This document shows positions 1-12,200 of a stretch of DNA of 64,000 bases, one piece after another (within the stretch, counting starts at the first letter, position 1; each line of letters opens with the position of its first letter). The stretch is from Lumbricus rubellus (lineage: Eukaryota > Annelida > Clitellata > Crassiclitellata > Lumbricidae): contig OX243824.1 of the NCBI GenBank assembly GCA_945859605.1, positions 23,547,221-23,611,220 of the forward strand, in the 5' to 3' direction. A program made the translations under genes and the position numbers. The notes beneath the pieces were generated by a model. The model made no database searches. It worked only from the letters and a program-made list of their open reading frames with translations, and was not told where the DNA came from.

Positions 1-1639
1 AGATCAAAAGATCTAAGGAGCAATGCACCTTGCGCCCATGGTGAAAAGCAGAACAAATTGAGATAACAATGCCAACAATACATCTGAAAAACTCTTCATT
101 TACAGGCAAGACCCCACAGGGCACTCTAAATCTTGATACCCAGCCCTCCAATGGAGCTGGACAAGACCTGTCATGGCGTCCTGGTACACACAAACCCTGG
201 CGGCAAAGGCAGATCTCTTCACTCATATCCTTACACTCAGCCTGGAAGATAGCCTGAGGCCAGTACAGCTGGCAGAGTCTTGGAAAATGGCAATACTTGA
301 CCGAAACTAATGCATCTGAAGATAGTCAAGAGGCCTGAATAAATTACCATTGTATATTATCATTATTTATATACAATATATATATAACTATATATAATAT
401 AATTATAATATATATATATACATGCAAACAGATCATCACCTAATAATCTAATCCCTAAATGATCAGAATTATTAATAAGCATATCAAATATTGATCACAA
501 ACATTCCACAATTGAACACGATACTAAATTAATGCATACACACGCATGCACGCATGCGTATGCACACACACTGTTTACACATTTACATACACAAACACAG
601 TATAGAAGTTATGCCATGATTATACACTAGACAACTAATATGCAATCAGTCTGCTCTCCAATACATGCAAATCATACGCATGGCTAATCAAATTCCTTCA
701 ATAATTTCACTAGTAAATACCAGAATACTTATAAGCAATTTTCAGCTAACCACAAACTTTCAAATAAAAAAAATTACTGACCAAGTGAACCAGATTACTC
801 AAAGTGACAATGAAATCGTTTAGGCATGTACAGGGCTTAGTTCAGATCAAACGTCCACATAAAAGTCCAATCTGAGACAGTCAGGTATTTTTCCACTACA
901 GATTTTAGAACTAACAAACAGCACTTTGGGCAATACCCTTTCAATCACTGGTTTTCCTACCAGATAATTCACAAATTTTGTGGTACTGTTCAGAATGCTT
1001 TTCAGAGCACATATTCAGAGTACTTCAAAGAAGAGACAGATTCAGGACAAAGTGCTCATACTTCCAGAATGACAGAACACAGCTAGACCACTGCATAACC
1101 GCCCAGCACTCCGTAGAATACAAATATGAACTAAATATTGAAGTGTCGATAAGAAAATTTACCACAATGAGAAGGAAGATTACCACGAAGAATGAAAGAT
1201 GTTTTCTCTGGGATATATTTATCAGATGGTGGTTGAAGGTCAAAACAAGGAACCAATTTATGTATGTACTGTTACACAGGCACACTAAGCATGGATACAT
1301 TAAACAGACATTATACATGCATACATGTATGTATATGTGCATCTATTTATGCGTACCTTCAGTAATTTTACAATGTAAGTACTACATGTATAGTAATTCA
1401 AATGTAACCATGGAAATTTACTCTATTAAGTCATACCATGCAAATATCTATGAACGTAAATAGAACTGAACATACCTACAAGGCACAATGCTGGCACATA
1501 TATCATAGTACTTATTAATAAAAATGAATCTCCAAACAAAAACATATTAGCTGCCCACACACATTACTCAGAATTATAACTGTTAGCTGCATGCCTGTAG
1601 ACAGTGTAGAGTATTATATTACATATATAATACATATAT
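1..1639. other. AT-rich non-coding stretch
   Basis: I see no supportable gene here. There is an AT run at about 365-420 and a CA/TGCA-rich stretch at about 536-570. The longest open frame (978-1463, plus) has low-complexity composition, with many Tyr, His and Ile encoded by ATAC/ATGT repeats. It has no recognisable domain and overlaps an equally long opposite-strand frame, so I treat it as chance. Confidence 0.5.
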
Positions 1640-1913
1640 AAATTATGTGTGAGCTTTGCCTCCCCCATTCCACGTGCATAAGCCGATGCGCACTGCGCTC
1701 TGCTGTCCATGGTAACTTAATGACCTTTCACTCACTCTGCAACAATGCATAGTCGTTCATTCTCTGTGGTTGGTCCAACAACCTGGAATGGGCTTCTCTT
1801 GACTATGCAACACCTACCAAACTGTTCTCAATTTCACAAGTTTACAGCCGGGAGCGCCTCTGAGTAGGTACCTTGAAGGGGTGCTATATAAATTCTGATT
1901 GATTGATTGATGT
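1640..1913 (+). mobile_element. 3' end of a non-LTR retrotransposon (LINE) with ATTG tail
   Basis: Around 1755-1800 the plus strand reads like the C-terminal end of a LINE reverse-transcriptase ORF, with a frame close to SVVGPTTWNGLLL. It continues into a recurrent 3' sequence about a gcgcctctgagtag box and ends in a GATTGATTGATTG tail at about 1897-1911. The same 3' box recurs throughout the window in both orientations. The copy is short and frame-broken, so it is a fossil. The LINE clade cannot be named from this fragment. Confidence 0.6.
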
Positions 1914-3885
1914 ATATGTATAAAATATATGCCATGCATGTGCATATGCCTAAATTTAATAATGCCTGTAAGTATGCATAATATATAACTGTATGAGTGT
2001 ACATATATATGCCTTAATGTATGTATGCAAGCATACATCCTAACTCCTAAGTGTCTCTGTATGTATGGTTCACAGCTTGCCTCTCGATGGTGGCTTGTTT
2101 CCAAGATTTGAATCTTAGACTAGAACGGGCCATACAAGGGAGTTGGTTACTTTAAAAGCCCATTCATTCTTACCCGATCAATCATTGAAAAGTAAGCAAG
2201 GTCGAGTGCAGGCAATGCATCATGCATGTACATACGTATGTAATGAATGCATAAATCTAATATAATGTGAAGACCAAAGCAAATATTTACAATATCCTCA
2301 ATATGAAAGCTAATGCTAAACAAGTGCATACAAGTATACATTGTATGCATTATGCAATCAATCAATCAATCAAATGTTTATCGGCCTAAAACAAAGTCAA
2401 AATAAAAAATGTCAGAGCTTGAAATAATTCACATTCTAATAGGCACAAAAAGGAAAGCCCAGAAGGGTTCTAAGTCCCGCTGGTCAGGGCAACCTATGTG
2501 TTCACGAATGATTTTAGGTGACAATGAAAAGTTATTTCACTGCTTCAAGTTCTCTGAATCTTGTACCAACATTAAACTGACATGACATAGGTTTCTCCCA
2601 AAAGAACACAACAAGATACAATTTCAAATCAGTGCTAAGTTGAGATACAAATGGAGGACCTGAACGGAAAAGGGTCCCGCTAAGCAGGGCCACCTCTGTA
2701 CCAGTACAGTTATAAGTGGAAGTTGGCAACATATTAAACAGTGGGAGTGATTTAAGTTTCAACTTTCAACTGAAATAGTATTACTAGTATTGTCTAATGC
2801 TAGAATATTTTAGATAAATGAACAGAATAAATAACGAGTAGTCATACAATTAAGGTGAGCAGGTGAGCATGCAAAAAATTTTAAAAGAGGAGTAGGTGAG
2901 GCATGTCATGAATATCAGTAGGAAGATTGTTTCAAACAGTGGGACCAGCTGCCTTAATAATATTCAGAGAACTTGCAGGTGTTAAGTAAATATCAGTCTA
3001 TAGTTCTGTTATGTACCTACGTTCTATTATGTACGTACAATACATGAAGCATTTTATCTTAACAAAGAATTTAAATTATACAAAGCATGTTCAAGCATGT
3101 TTAAATCAGAAAACCATACATCACACTGCAGTAAACGCATGTCAGTGAGAAAGTAAGGAGCTTCATAAAAGTCTCAGTACACTAACCTGCCTTTCTGACA
3201 CTACAGTCAAAGATCAGTCAAAGGCTGTCACCGTTAAATATAAATTACGTTGGTTTACAAACCGAGCCAACTTAGAAATAATTTACAATGCCATACAATG
3301 TAATAGCAAACGAAATTCGAACATTGCCACATCTGATAAACTTCCAGAAATGTAACTAATAACTGCCTTTGGAATGCACAGTAAAAATTCTAAAATGTTT
3401 AAAAATCAAACGGTCTTTTAAAAAACAAGGCCGCAAACGTATTAAGTCCAAGTAGGCCCTAGGCCACTCCAATTACAGCAATCAAGTGTGCTCGGCAGTA
3501 CCATTTGATGCAGACAGGCATATGAATTAGTTATAGGGGGGTGGGGGTTAATGCCTCATATGACATGTCCGTAAATATATTAAGGGCATGTCGAGCACGA
3601 AAAGCTAAGCCGGGTATGAAAATGGATCTACTAGGCATGTAATGTAGCTAAGGACAAACCGAGCTCCACATGGCAATCCACTTAAGTACAGGTCATCACC
3701 GAAAACACTCAGGACAAAGCACGGCTAGCATTTCCGATGATCAAACTATTAAAATTGCTCGAGTACACCTTTCATGCGGTTCAGCAACAGTCCACAGTAA
3801 AGAAGGACTCACCTATTCAAAAATAAACATCGAACACTTTATTTCTCTAATCACTATAACACCCATTATAGCATTGGCCGCCACC
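1914..3885. other. Non-coding stretch with a probable inverted LINE tail
   Basis: No gene is supported. A CAATCAATCAATCAATCAA run at about 2356-2372 followed by a region with CCCGCTGGTCAGGGC-like boxes (2476-2700) looks like the 3' end of a second LINE type in minus orientation. A related sequence lies at 9285-9470. The rest (2765-3885) is AT-rich and featureless to my reading. Confidence 0.4.
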
Positions 3886-4347
3886 AGCGTTGCCACTCTA
3901 AAAAATGAAAAAAACCCAAGTTGGAGGGTCGAAAAAAACCAAGAAAACCCAAGTTGCCCAAATTTTCGACAATTTCGACAATTTCCCGTCAAAACAAATC
4001 TGACGACTCTTTTTTTAGTCATCCGGACCAAAATAAATCTATAAATCTTTCAATTTCCAGTCCGAAAATTCTGATGACCTTTTCTTTTTTTTAGTTATCC
4101 AGCCCAAATCTTTCCAAAATGTCCACAATTTCCAGATTTTCTTAGTCGAAACAGAAAACCCAAGCAAAAAACCCAAGTTCTTCTCGAAAAAACCTCATTT
4201 TCCCAAGTTCGAATCGTAAAAACCCAAGAATTTGTGTCGAAAAAAACCCAAGCAAAAAACCCAAGTTCTTCCCGAAAAAACCCCATTTCCCAAGTTCGGA
4301 TCAAAAAACCCAAGATCTTGTGAAAAAAGCCAAGGAGTGGCAACGCT
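3886..4347. mobile_element. Foldback/MITE-like DNA transposon, 13-bp TIR, 10-bp target duplication
   Basis: The element starts AGCGTTGCCACTC and ends with the exact reverse complement. The 10 bases GGCCGCCACC are repeated directly on both sides (3876-3885 and 4348-4357). The interior has no coding capacity and is built of CCCAAG-rich repeats, mostly in the right half (about 4150-4330). It also carries the GATGAC...GTCATC hairpin motif found in many other elements of this window (about 4002-4025). The 9-10 bp duplication is more like a Mutator-type target than a hAT one, but the family assignment is only inference. Confidence 0.75.
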
Positions 4348-4357
4348 GGCCGCCACC

Positions 4358-5773
4358 GATGACCGCGGTTGGACGGGTTGGTCCACTTTCGTCAACATAC
4401 GCTGGTTCTCCGTCAACAGACCGATGATTTACGACCATAGATATAAACATATGAGTGGCTTCAACCATTGAGATATATCATGCACTGTGTATTTAGCACA
4501 ATTATTGCGGAGCGCTATTCTATCTCTTAAGATCATTACAATAATATATTACAATATTATTTTCAAGTATCTTATCTGGACAGACTTTACCTATTTAATA
4601 TTCGCTTATTTAACCGAGAAAAAAAAACCACTTTAGCAGTCTGAGCTTAAAACAGTAGTGAAGTCCTAAATTAAAAACGCACACAAAAATCCCATTTGAT
4701 ACAAAGTGCTCAGAATGTTATTAACAAATAATATTTTCTTCACAAATTTGTGTTTCCATGAAAATAAATGTGTCACACAGCTACATTTATTTTTAGCTGC
4801 ACTCACGGTGATAAGTGAATGACGTATACTTTAAATATCATATATTCACATAGACTTTGTAATATACTATATACTTTAAAGTTTAGATCTAAACTATTTA
4901 ATTAAAAAACAATTCATTATTATGTGATTGAACTTTTGAAAATAAATGATCAACACCAAAATGATCAAAGGCGGTGAACCAGTCTATTTTCATATCACTA
5001 GAGTAACGATAACAACATCCGGCTACAAACTTTTTTATCAATGCTGTAATAAACCGATGTTTTCGAACGCAGTGCGATCATGTGCAGTTGCTTTTACCGA
5101 AAATTATCGTAGATATACCAAGTCAACGCGCGTATATTTGTTCGAGATACGTTTTGTTAGCTACGAATAAGTTTATTGCGCTAAGCAAGGTAGGCCTATC
5201 CCATTTTGTATTACCTTATTCGGAATAAAGCATGATCTGTATCCAGAGTATATAAGCTCAGGCTTATGTCAGCTGTGGGACAAAAATAGCTACGGCATTC
5301 CAGTGACATCATAGACCGTCTTATTGAACGCATTTATAACCTTCCCGTGGATCACCATCCAAATCACACGCAAATAACATGACAAGGACAACTTGTAATT
5401 ATAAATGTATAAGTCGGCGCTATAATATATTATATGGGGCTTTACTACCGCCCAGGACCATACCAGAATGGAGCGTCTCTTAGCAAGGGTCCGTCTTTCT
5501 GGGTACTTGCCTGATGACTCGCCTACTGCTACTGAAATGGTAGATCTTGCTGATGCCCCTCTTCTGACTGCGGTCTCCAAGAATGGCTTCCATGTTCTTC
5601 TTCCGCTTTAACCACCGGTTGTTGATCGTCTCCCTCACAACTTTGTAGTGCCAGCCAGAGATGGCGAACACACTACATTTCACACTTTTAATTCCACATG
5701 CTGAGTTTTAAGCAATTGGAAATGTTTGTGCATTTTAATGGTTTTCCATTTGTCTGTATGCCTTGCATTATGA
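4358..5773. other. Non-coding stretch, possible LINE fragment near its end
   Basis: This is AT-rich DNA with no supportable gene. Around 5468-5690 the plus strand has a short reading frame broken by a stop that resembles a decayed retrotransposon ORF end. The similarity is weak and by eye only. Confidence 0.35.
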
Positions 5774-5781
5774 CTCCAGAA

Positions 5782-7210
5782 TAGAGATGTAAAAAAACAT
5801 GTTTTTTTTGGCGTTGAAATATTTCAATGAAATATTTCAGTTTTATTTGAAATATTTCAGTTTTCTTTGAAACATTTGAAATTATTTTTTTCTTTGCATT
5901 TTACAAAGTTCTAATTACAACCATAATAACAGTTTATTTATTTCTCATATTACATACTATATGCATTATTGTGTTAGTGATGACCATTCTCGAGATATTC
6001 AATTTATTTCTAATTACCTGTTTTTAAGAATGACTTTTATGAGTTACATTATATGTTGAAAAACATGTTTTATTCACCAAATATCACAAATTACAGTTTG
6101 ATCTAATAAAGTAGATGTTATTGTTCATTGTTATGCTTAACATTTATTATTAATCACTTGTTTTGTCATAAATGAAATAAATGTGATTTTAGCTAAATTC
6201 TGCTAGCCTAGGACAAAGTAGGCTATAGAATTCGAAACACTTTAGTGACTTTACAAGACAAATTATAAATCACAAATACTATGTCAACTAGACTCAATAA
6301 TAATCCGGCAAACAAAATTTTACAAAAAGTTCTAAGAATAGAACTTAGAACACAAATATAAATAGTACTATCAGTCAGACAGAGTAAACCATCATTAATA
6401 GTAATTATACTGCTAAAATCTGTCAGTTACAAGATTTCCTCATTGTTATTCATCATCGTCCATCATGTCATCATCTTTGTTGTCATCGTCAACATCATCA
6501 TTGTCGCTATCATCATAACTGTCAATGTCATCATCATCACTGGTATCATCACTGTCATCATAGTTTTCATGGCCTTCATCATCGACATTGTCACCGTCTT
6601 TGTCATTATCATCATCATAGGCGTAGGAGACGGGGGTCCAGAGGAGGCAAATGCCCCCCCCCCCAATTTCGGGCAAGTCTGATTTTTCGGGCAAGCAGAC
6701 CCGAAAAAATAAAAAAGTTTTTATTTTTTCGGACTTTTTCTAGTTTTTCGGGTCTTCTTGCCCGAAAAATCAGACCTGCCCGGACAAAAGAAGGTCGTCA
6801 GACCTTTCGAGCAAAAAGTAACGGGAAATTTCAGAAGATTTTGGCCGGATGACTAAAAAAAGATCGTTAGAATTTTCGGGCAAACGTAACGAGAATTTTT
6901 CTTAAGATTTCGGCAGGATGACAAAAAAAATTTCGGGCAAAAGTCTCATTTTTGCCCCCCCAACGCTGAAATGTCCCTTACGCCTATGATCATCATCATT
7001 GTTATCATCTTGCAAACAATGACAAGCACAGTAACGTCTGCTATTATAAAGTTAATATCCGATTGCAGAACAGACCATATCTTTGGAACAGCACTAGAGA
7101 TGTAAAAAAACATAGATGTAAAAAAACGGTTTTTTTGGCGTTGAAATATTTCAAAAAAAACTGTCAGAAATGAAATATTTCAAATGAAATATTTCACGCT
7201 CACATCACTA
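5782..7210. mobile_element. hAT-like non-autonomous transposon abutting the stathmin-domain gene start
   Basis: The 8 bases CTCCAGAA occur immediately left (5774-5781) and right (7211-7218). The ends are TAGAGATGTAA on the left and, as reverse complement on the right, TAGTGATGTGA. An 8-bp duplication and TAG-A/T-GATG ends are typical of hAT elements. No transposase frame is visible. The interior carries GAAATATTTCA palindromes, an ATC/GAT microsatellite (about 6440-6620) and a nested element. The last base of the right duplication is the A of the downstream ATG, so this element supplies all sequence directly 5' of the start codon. Confidence 0.8.
6618..6987. mobile_element. Nested foldback element inside the hAT-like copy
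   Basis: The ends ATAGGCGTAGGAGAC (6618-6632) and GTCCCTTACGCCTAT (6973-6987) are near-perfect inverted repeats. The element sits inside an ATC repeat tract, so its target duplication cannot be read. The interior is made of CCCGAAAAA/TTTTTCGGG inverted segments and the GATGACTAAAAAA motif (6847). A truncated relative begins at about 57358. Confidence 0.55.
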
Positions 7211-7217
7211 CTCCAGA

Positions 7218-8945
7218 ATGGGAAGTGGTTTGTCTAAGAAGACAGCCTCAGCTCCAGCACCAAAGCCAAAAGAAAAAGAGAAGGCAGCGAAAAATTCAGG
7301 TCAGTCAAGAGTGTGATTCTGTAAAACACCTTTAGAAATAAACACTTATTGTTTTAGCTTACATTGTCCTTGATGATGTCATCATTCACATGATCGCATA
7401 ATTATCGAGTTTCATTTTGGAAAAACATATAAAATACATACCGATAGTTAAATAAGCTGAGAGAAGTTATGATTTATTCTCTTGCTCGTAATTATCGCCC
7501 AATGTGGACACAGCACGCGGACGGACTAAGGTAAGGTCTTGCTCGTAATCAGGGTCTAAAGAAGGTGGAGACGCATGGGAACAGTGTTCCCACTGCTTTT
7601 GAAATGCTTTACTTGCTTTCCCACTCCTCACCTTTGTGGAACACTGGAAACTGATGCATTCCAATAAAACTCTTCTTTGGCGCTCCCACTGCTCACACAT
7701 TCAGCGTTTCCACTGCTTATCCAAACCAATTTAATCACTGCTCATAATTTTAATTGGATCTTGCTCTAAAACATCTTTGTCACCCAGCTTTCCATCCCCT
7801 CTCTGACATGTTACCAAGTCCCTCAGATCCTCTGATGTTTTCTTTCCCCTAAGACAGACCCCAATGGCTAAATCCAGATCCTTTTCCTGCCTATTGAATG
7901 AACTTCCCTGTTATCAACTGTGTCATCTCTGCCTCTTTCTCTCACCTGATAACCTTGAAGTGCTTCTGAAAGGCCTACGCTGTGAGAAACGCTTTATAAG
8001 TGATCAGATACAGATACAGTACAGTAATTTTTCATATTCATTATTCATCTATTCTAACGCTATTTTATGAACATTGATAAATTTCTCAAGGTCTAAGTTT
8101 ACAGGGTCTACAACGTGAAGCATACTGAGTGTATGAAAATGAGTTATGTGAATCGGCATGCTTTCTACTGCAGGACCCGTTCCGAAGCCAGTCGCATTTG
8201 AGATTAAGTTTGAAGAAAAGAATGAAGACAGCATTATCCACAAACATCCACCAAAAAGACTTCAGGTGAGTTTATCAGCGTGACAACAATTACTGACATT
8301 TGGGGCAAAAGCTAGACAGCTCGGTGTAGTGTTGGGTTCAGTGCCTCAGAGCCGGAGGGTTCCAGATTCGAATCCACCTCAAGCCGTTGCATTGGGACCT
8401 CGAGCAGGTCTTTCACTCATAATTGGTCGTGCACTTTGGCGTGACACTCCGATGCAGTGTCCGCGCTGTAGTCGGGAGCACCTCTCAGCAGAGATCTTGA
8501 GAAGGCGCAATAGAAAATTTAAGTGCAATAGGTTCATAAGCAATCGATTAAAAACCGTAGCAACGATTCAGAAGCAATATTATTATTTAGTCGTCTTTGA
8601 TAAAAAAGTTCTTGTAAGTAGAATATAAGTAGTATTTGGTTTTTATCAAGGTTACTTGTGAACTTTGATGTGGCTGTCCGTGACTTGCTGAACTTGCCTA
8701 AACTTTTCCAAGTCACAAAGTCCGAGGCAGTTGTCTTGGGGTTGTATTGTGTTGCTGATGTTGGGTTTCTGTGATGCTTCTGTTGTACTTCTGTAGCGGT
8801 TGGAGCAAGCAACTGAGATGGGACCTAAACTAACAGCAAAGATGCTGGAAGATAAACTGAGAATTGCCGAACAAAACCGACAACGGGCAAGAATGATAAT
8901 GTTTATTATTTTGTGATGAAATGCTGCTGCTGCTGCTGCTGCTGG

Positions 8946-8980
<35 letters not shown>

Positions 8981-9134
8981 CTGATGATGATGATGATGAT
9001 GATGGTGATGGTGATGGTGATGGTGATGGGGATGGGGATGGGGATGGGGATGGGGATGATGACGATGACGGTGACGGTGACGGTGACGGTGACGGTGACG
9101 GTGACGATGGGGATGGGGATGGGGATGGGGATGG

Positions 9135-9190
<56 letters not shown>

Positions 9191-9247
9191 GGGATGGGGA
9201 TGGGGATGGGGATGGGGATGGGGATGGGGATGGGGATGGGGATGGGG

Positions 9248-9285
<38 letters not shown>

Positions 9286-12200
9286 TTTATTTGGCAACCA
9301 AATAATTAGGGAAACAAGAACAAATCGAATCAAGCATCAAAGAGAACAGAGTTAACAAATATAAAAAGCAATACTTAACTAATGATGCCAAAAGTTAGAT
9401 TTTGATTGCACAGGGGACCCAAAAGGGTCTTGCAACCCCGCTAGGCGAGTCCCCTGGGCGGTAGCATCAAGATGATGATGGCCATTGAGTTGCCATAGAG
9501 TGGTTCTGACATAGATTATGAAACAAAATAACTATGGAAAAAAACAGCAAACACCTTAACTAAAGCAGCACAGTTACACACACAATCGATGATCAAAGAA
9601 CCTGTTGTATGAGGTATAGGCACGGAGGTCATTGGATGGTCGAGAAATACACAAGTACATGTAATAGGGATTTATAATCTAATTTAAGTCGCCACCAAAT
9701 TTACTTAATGCGGGAGATAGGATAAATTAGTCACAACGTGCCGGGATAATGATGATGATGATGATGATGATGGCAAAGGCGATGACGACGACAATGACGA
9801 GGATGATGATGTGGATATGTGGATGATGCAGATTATGATGTGGATGATGATTATGATGTGGATAGTATCTTTTCAAGTTGCTAAACTTCATGTTGACTTG
9901 TATTTGACCCAGAATAGATTCAATTAATTAACTATGGTTTACTTTAATGTATTGCATCTGTTACTGTCCAGAGGTCATCCAATGAGGTGGTTTACAAAGA
10001 GGTCAAAAGGGGTCATGCATATTCAGACAGGTGTAAGGTCTATACCAAATATAATGTCCAAGTCTGTATGTGTCTTATTTTCCAACTTCAGTGGGTTGGA
10101 CTTTGCTGGTTGCTTAAATAAGATCTGGCAGCTGTGCATGCATTTAATATGCTTCTCTAACGGCTCGTATTACAAATCTTTGTCAGTAAGACTTCTATGG
10201 TTGGATGCATATTGGAGGTAGATTCGGTTGCTCTCATCTGCAGTTATTATACTCGGCAGAGATGGTCCTTTGTGTAATTAATATGATGATGTAATTAAAA
10301 TGATGATTTGCGTGTCCTTTGATCAACATGGCAGTATCATTATAATATTATACTCAACCAGTTGGTACAGGTAGCTATGCACTGTGGATCCCAGCAATAA
10401 GAAAGGAGAGAGTAATTTTCATTCATTCATTCATTTATTATGTGCTTTTATATAGCGCCTCTTCAAGGGGACTACTCAGAGGCACTCCCAACCTCAGCAC
10501 GGCCAAAGAAAACTGTCTTAAGATGAGAGAGGAAAGCCTGGGAAGGATTTTTACAAAGAGAGCGGAGGGTCAGAGGAAGACCATTCCAGGTTGAGGGTCC
10601 TATATCTGAAGATAGTATCTCTCAACAATGGGTCAGAGGTAGAAAGTTAGGCATCTTGTGTGCACGCCCTTTATGATTATAGATGACTATGCCACTGAAG
10701 AAAATTCAGACTAGTTTTGGTGGCTGTTTTGACCTCTTTGTCCCTTGTGCTCAGCGTGCTTTGCTCACAGCAGGTCATTTGCTGTGATAGGTCCCTCCAC
10801 ATGGAATGGTCTGCCCATTTTCTACAGACTAAGCTCATGTCTAGGCTCTTCCCTGCATTCTCTCACTCTCTCAAGACATTCATTTTCCCCTGGGGCTTCT
10901 GTGCTGAAACTGCCTCTGAATTGACTTTGCTGTTAGAGGTGCTATATAAATTTTTAGTTGCTACATGAAAGGAATAATCATGGTGTTGTTTTCTCTTTGC
11001 CAGGAGCTTGATAAAGTTCGAAATCTCACGTCGGCATCAAAGATCAGACGACAGTTGCAAGACGCTCAAGAGCAGGACAAGAAAGAGGAGACAATCAGAG
11101 GGGTAACTACTTTTAGACTTACTTCCTTCATGTAATGTAATGAAAAATTATTTAGCACCTTTAAGAGAGAGGTCACGTAATGTCCTATGAAAATGTGCAG
11201 ATTAATTTATTCGTTATGGGGATTTAGGTAGCGTCCCTTCAAGGCGACTACTCAGAAGCGCTCCTGACCCTAGTACATCTAAAAAGGACAGTTTTGAGAT
11301 GTGCATATAGAAAGAGTCAGAGTGGACCATGGGAAACAAGCAGAGCGAAAAACGGAGTCCAGATGCATTATGTCGCTTATTATAATATGTAAGATTTTCA
11401 GTTGTGTTGTTTAACTTAAGATGACTACCCAGGAGCGCTCCCAACCCCCAGTATGACTACAAAGGACTTTTAAGTTTTGATATATGCATAGAGAGGGTTA
11501 GCCTGTACCAAAAGTGCCTGGGAAACCAAAGTTGTTAGAGGATTGAGATACCAGGTTTTGTAAGCGTGTGGTAATAAATTATCTGAACTAAAGAACGCAT
11601 TGGAAGATTGGATTGCCTTCATCAAATGTCAGATGTGAAACAATTTGTTGTCTTTTACGGGTTTGCAGCGGAGGTCCAAACACATCTGGAACTTGTGTTA
11701 AGATTGTGAAAAGTCGCAGCAATTAAGGTTATCATTATGTAGTTTATTTACCGTTCTAATAAGAATGTTAAGTAAAATTAGTGTTGTAGATGCTTTGTGT
11801 TTGAAGTGGCATGTGAATTTCTTAATCACATTTGAAGTTTGTAGATTTTATCTTGTTTTGATTGCATCTGAAGTTTGTAGAGTTTGTCTTGATTACATCT
11901 GAAATGTGTAGAGTTTGTCTTGATTACATCTGAAGTTTGTAGATTTTGTCTTGATTACATCTGAAGTTTGTAGATTTTGCCTTGATTTGATTGCATCTAA
12001 AGTTTGTAGAGTTTGTCTTGATCACAACTCAAGTTTGTAGATTTTTTCTCAATTCCTTCTGAAGTTTGTAGGTTTTGCCTTGTTTGCATCAGAAGTTTGT
12101 AGAGTTTGTCTTTTTTGCATCAGAAGTTTGTAGAGTTTGTCTTCATTGCATCTGGTTTGTTGATTTTGTCTTGATCACATCTGAAGTTTGTAGATTTTGT

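Larger units (their letters stand above)
8887..11003 (+). other. GC-AG intron (intron 3 of the stathmin-domain gene)
   Basis: Exon 3 has no GT donor that preserves frame. The only in-frame choice is CGG followed by GCAAGA at 8887, close to the consensus for GC donors (AG, then GCAAGT). The acceptor is TTTGCCAG at 10996-11003, and joining the two keeps phase 0 (NRQR then ELDK). The intron holds a 370-bp compound microsatellite 34 bases from the donor, plus LINE debris. Confidence 0.7.

Noticed and set aside
978..1463. 161-residue open frame
   Set aside because: AT-rich low-complexity composition, an equally long antisense frame, no domain, no flanking splice pattern.
6443..6694. Asp-rich or Ile/Val-rich frames
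   Set aside because: Translations of an ATC/GAT microsatellite inside a hAT-like element.
8830..9355. Long open frames of Met/Gly, Ile/Pro and Thr/Val runs on both strands
   Set aside because: They are translations of a compound GAT/GGGGAT/GGTGAC microsatellite within an intron. No coding signal beyond the repeat.
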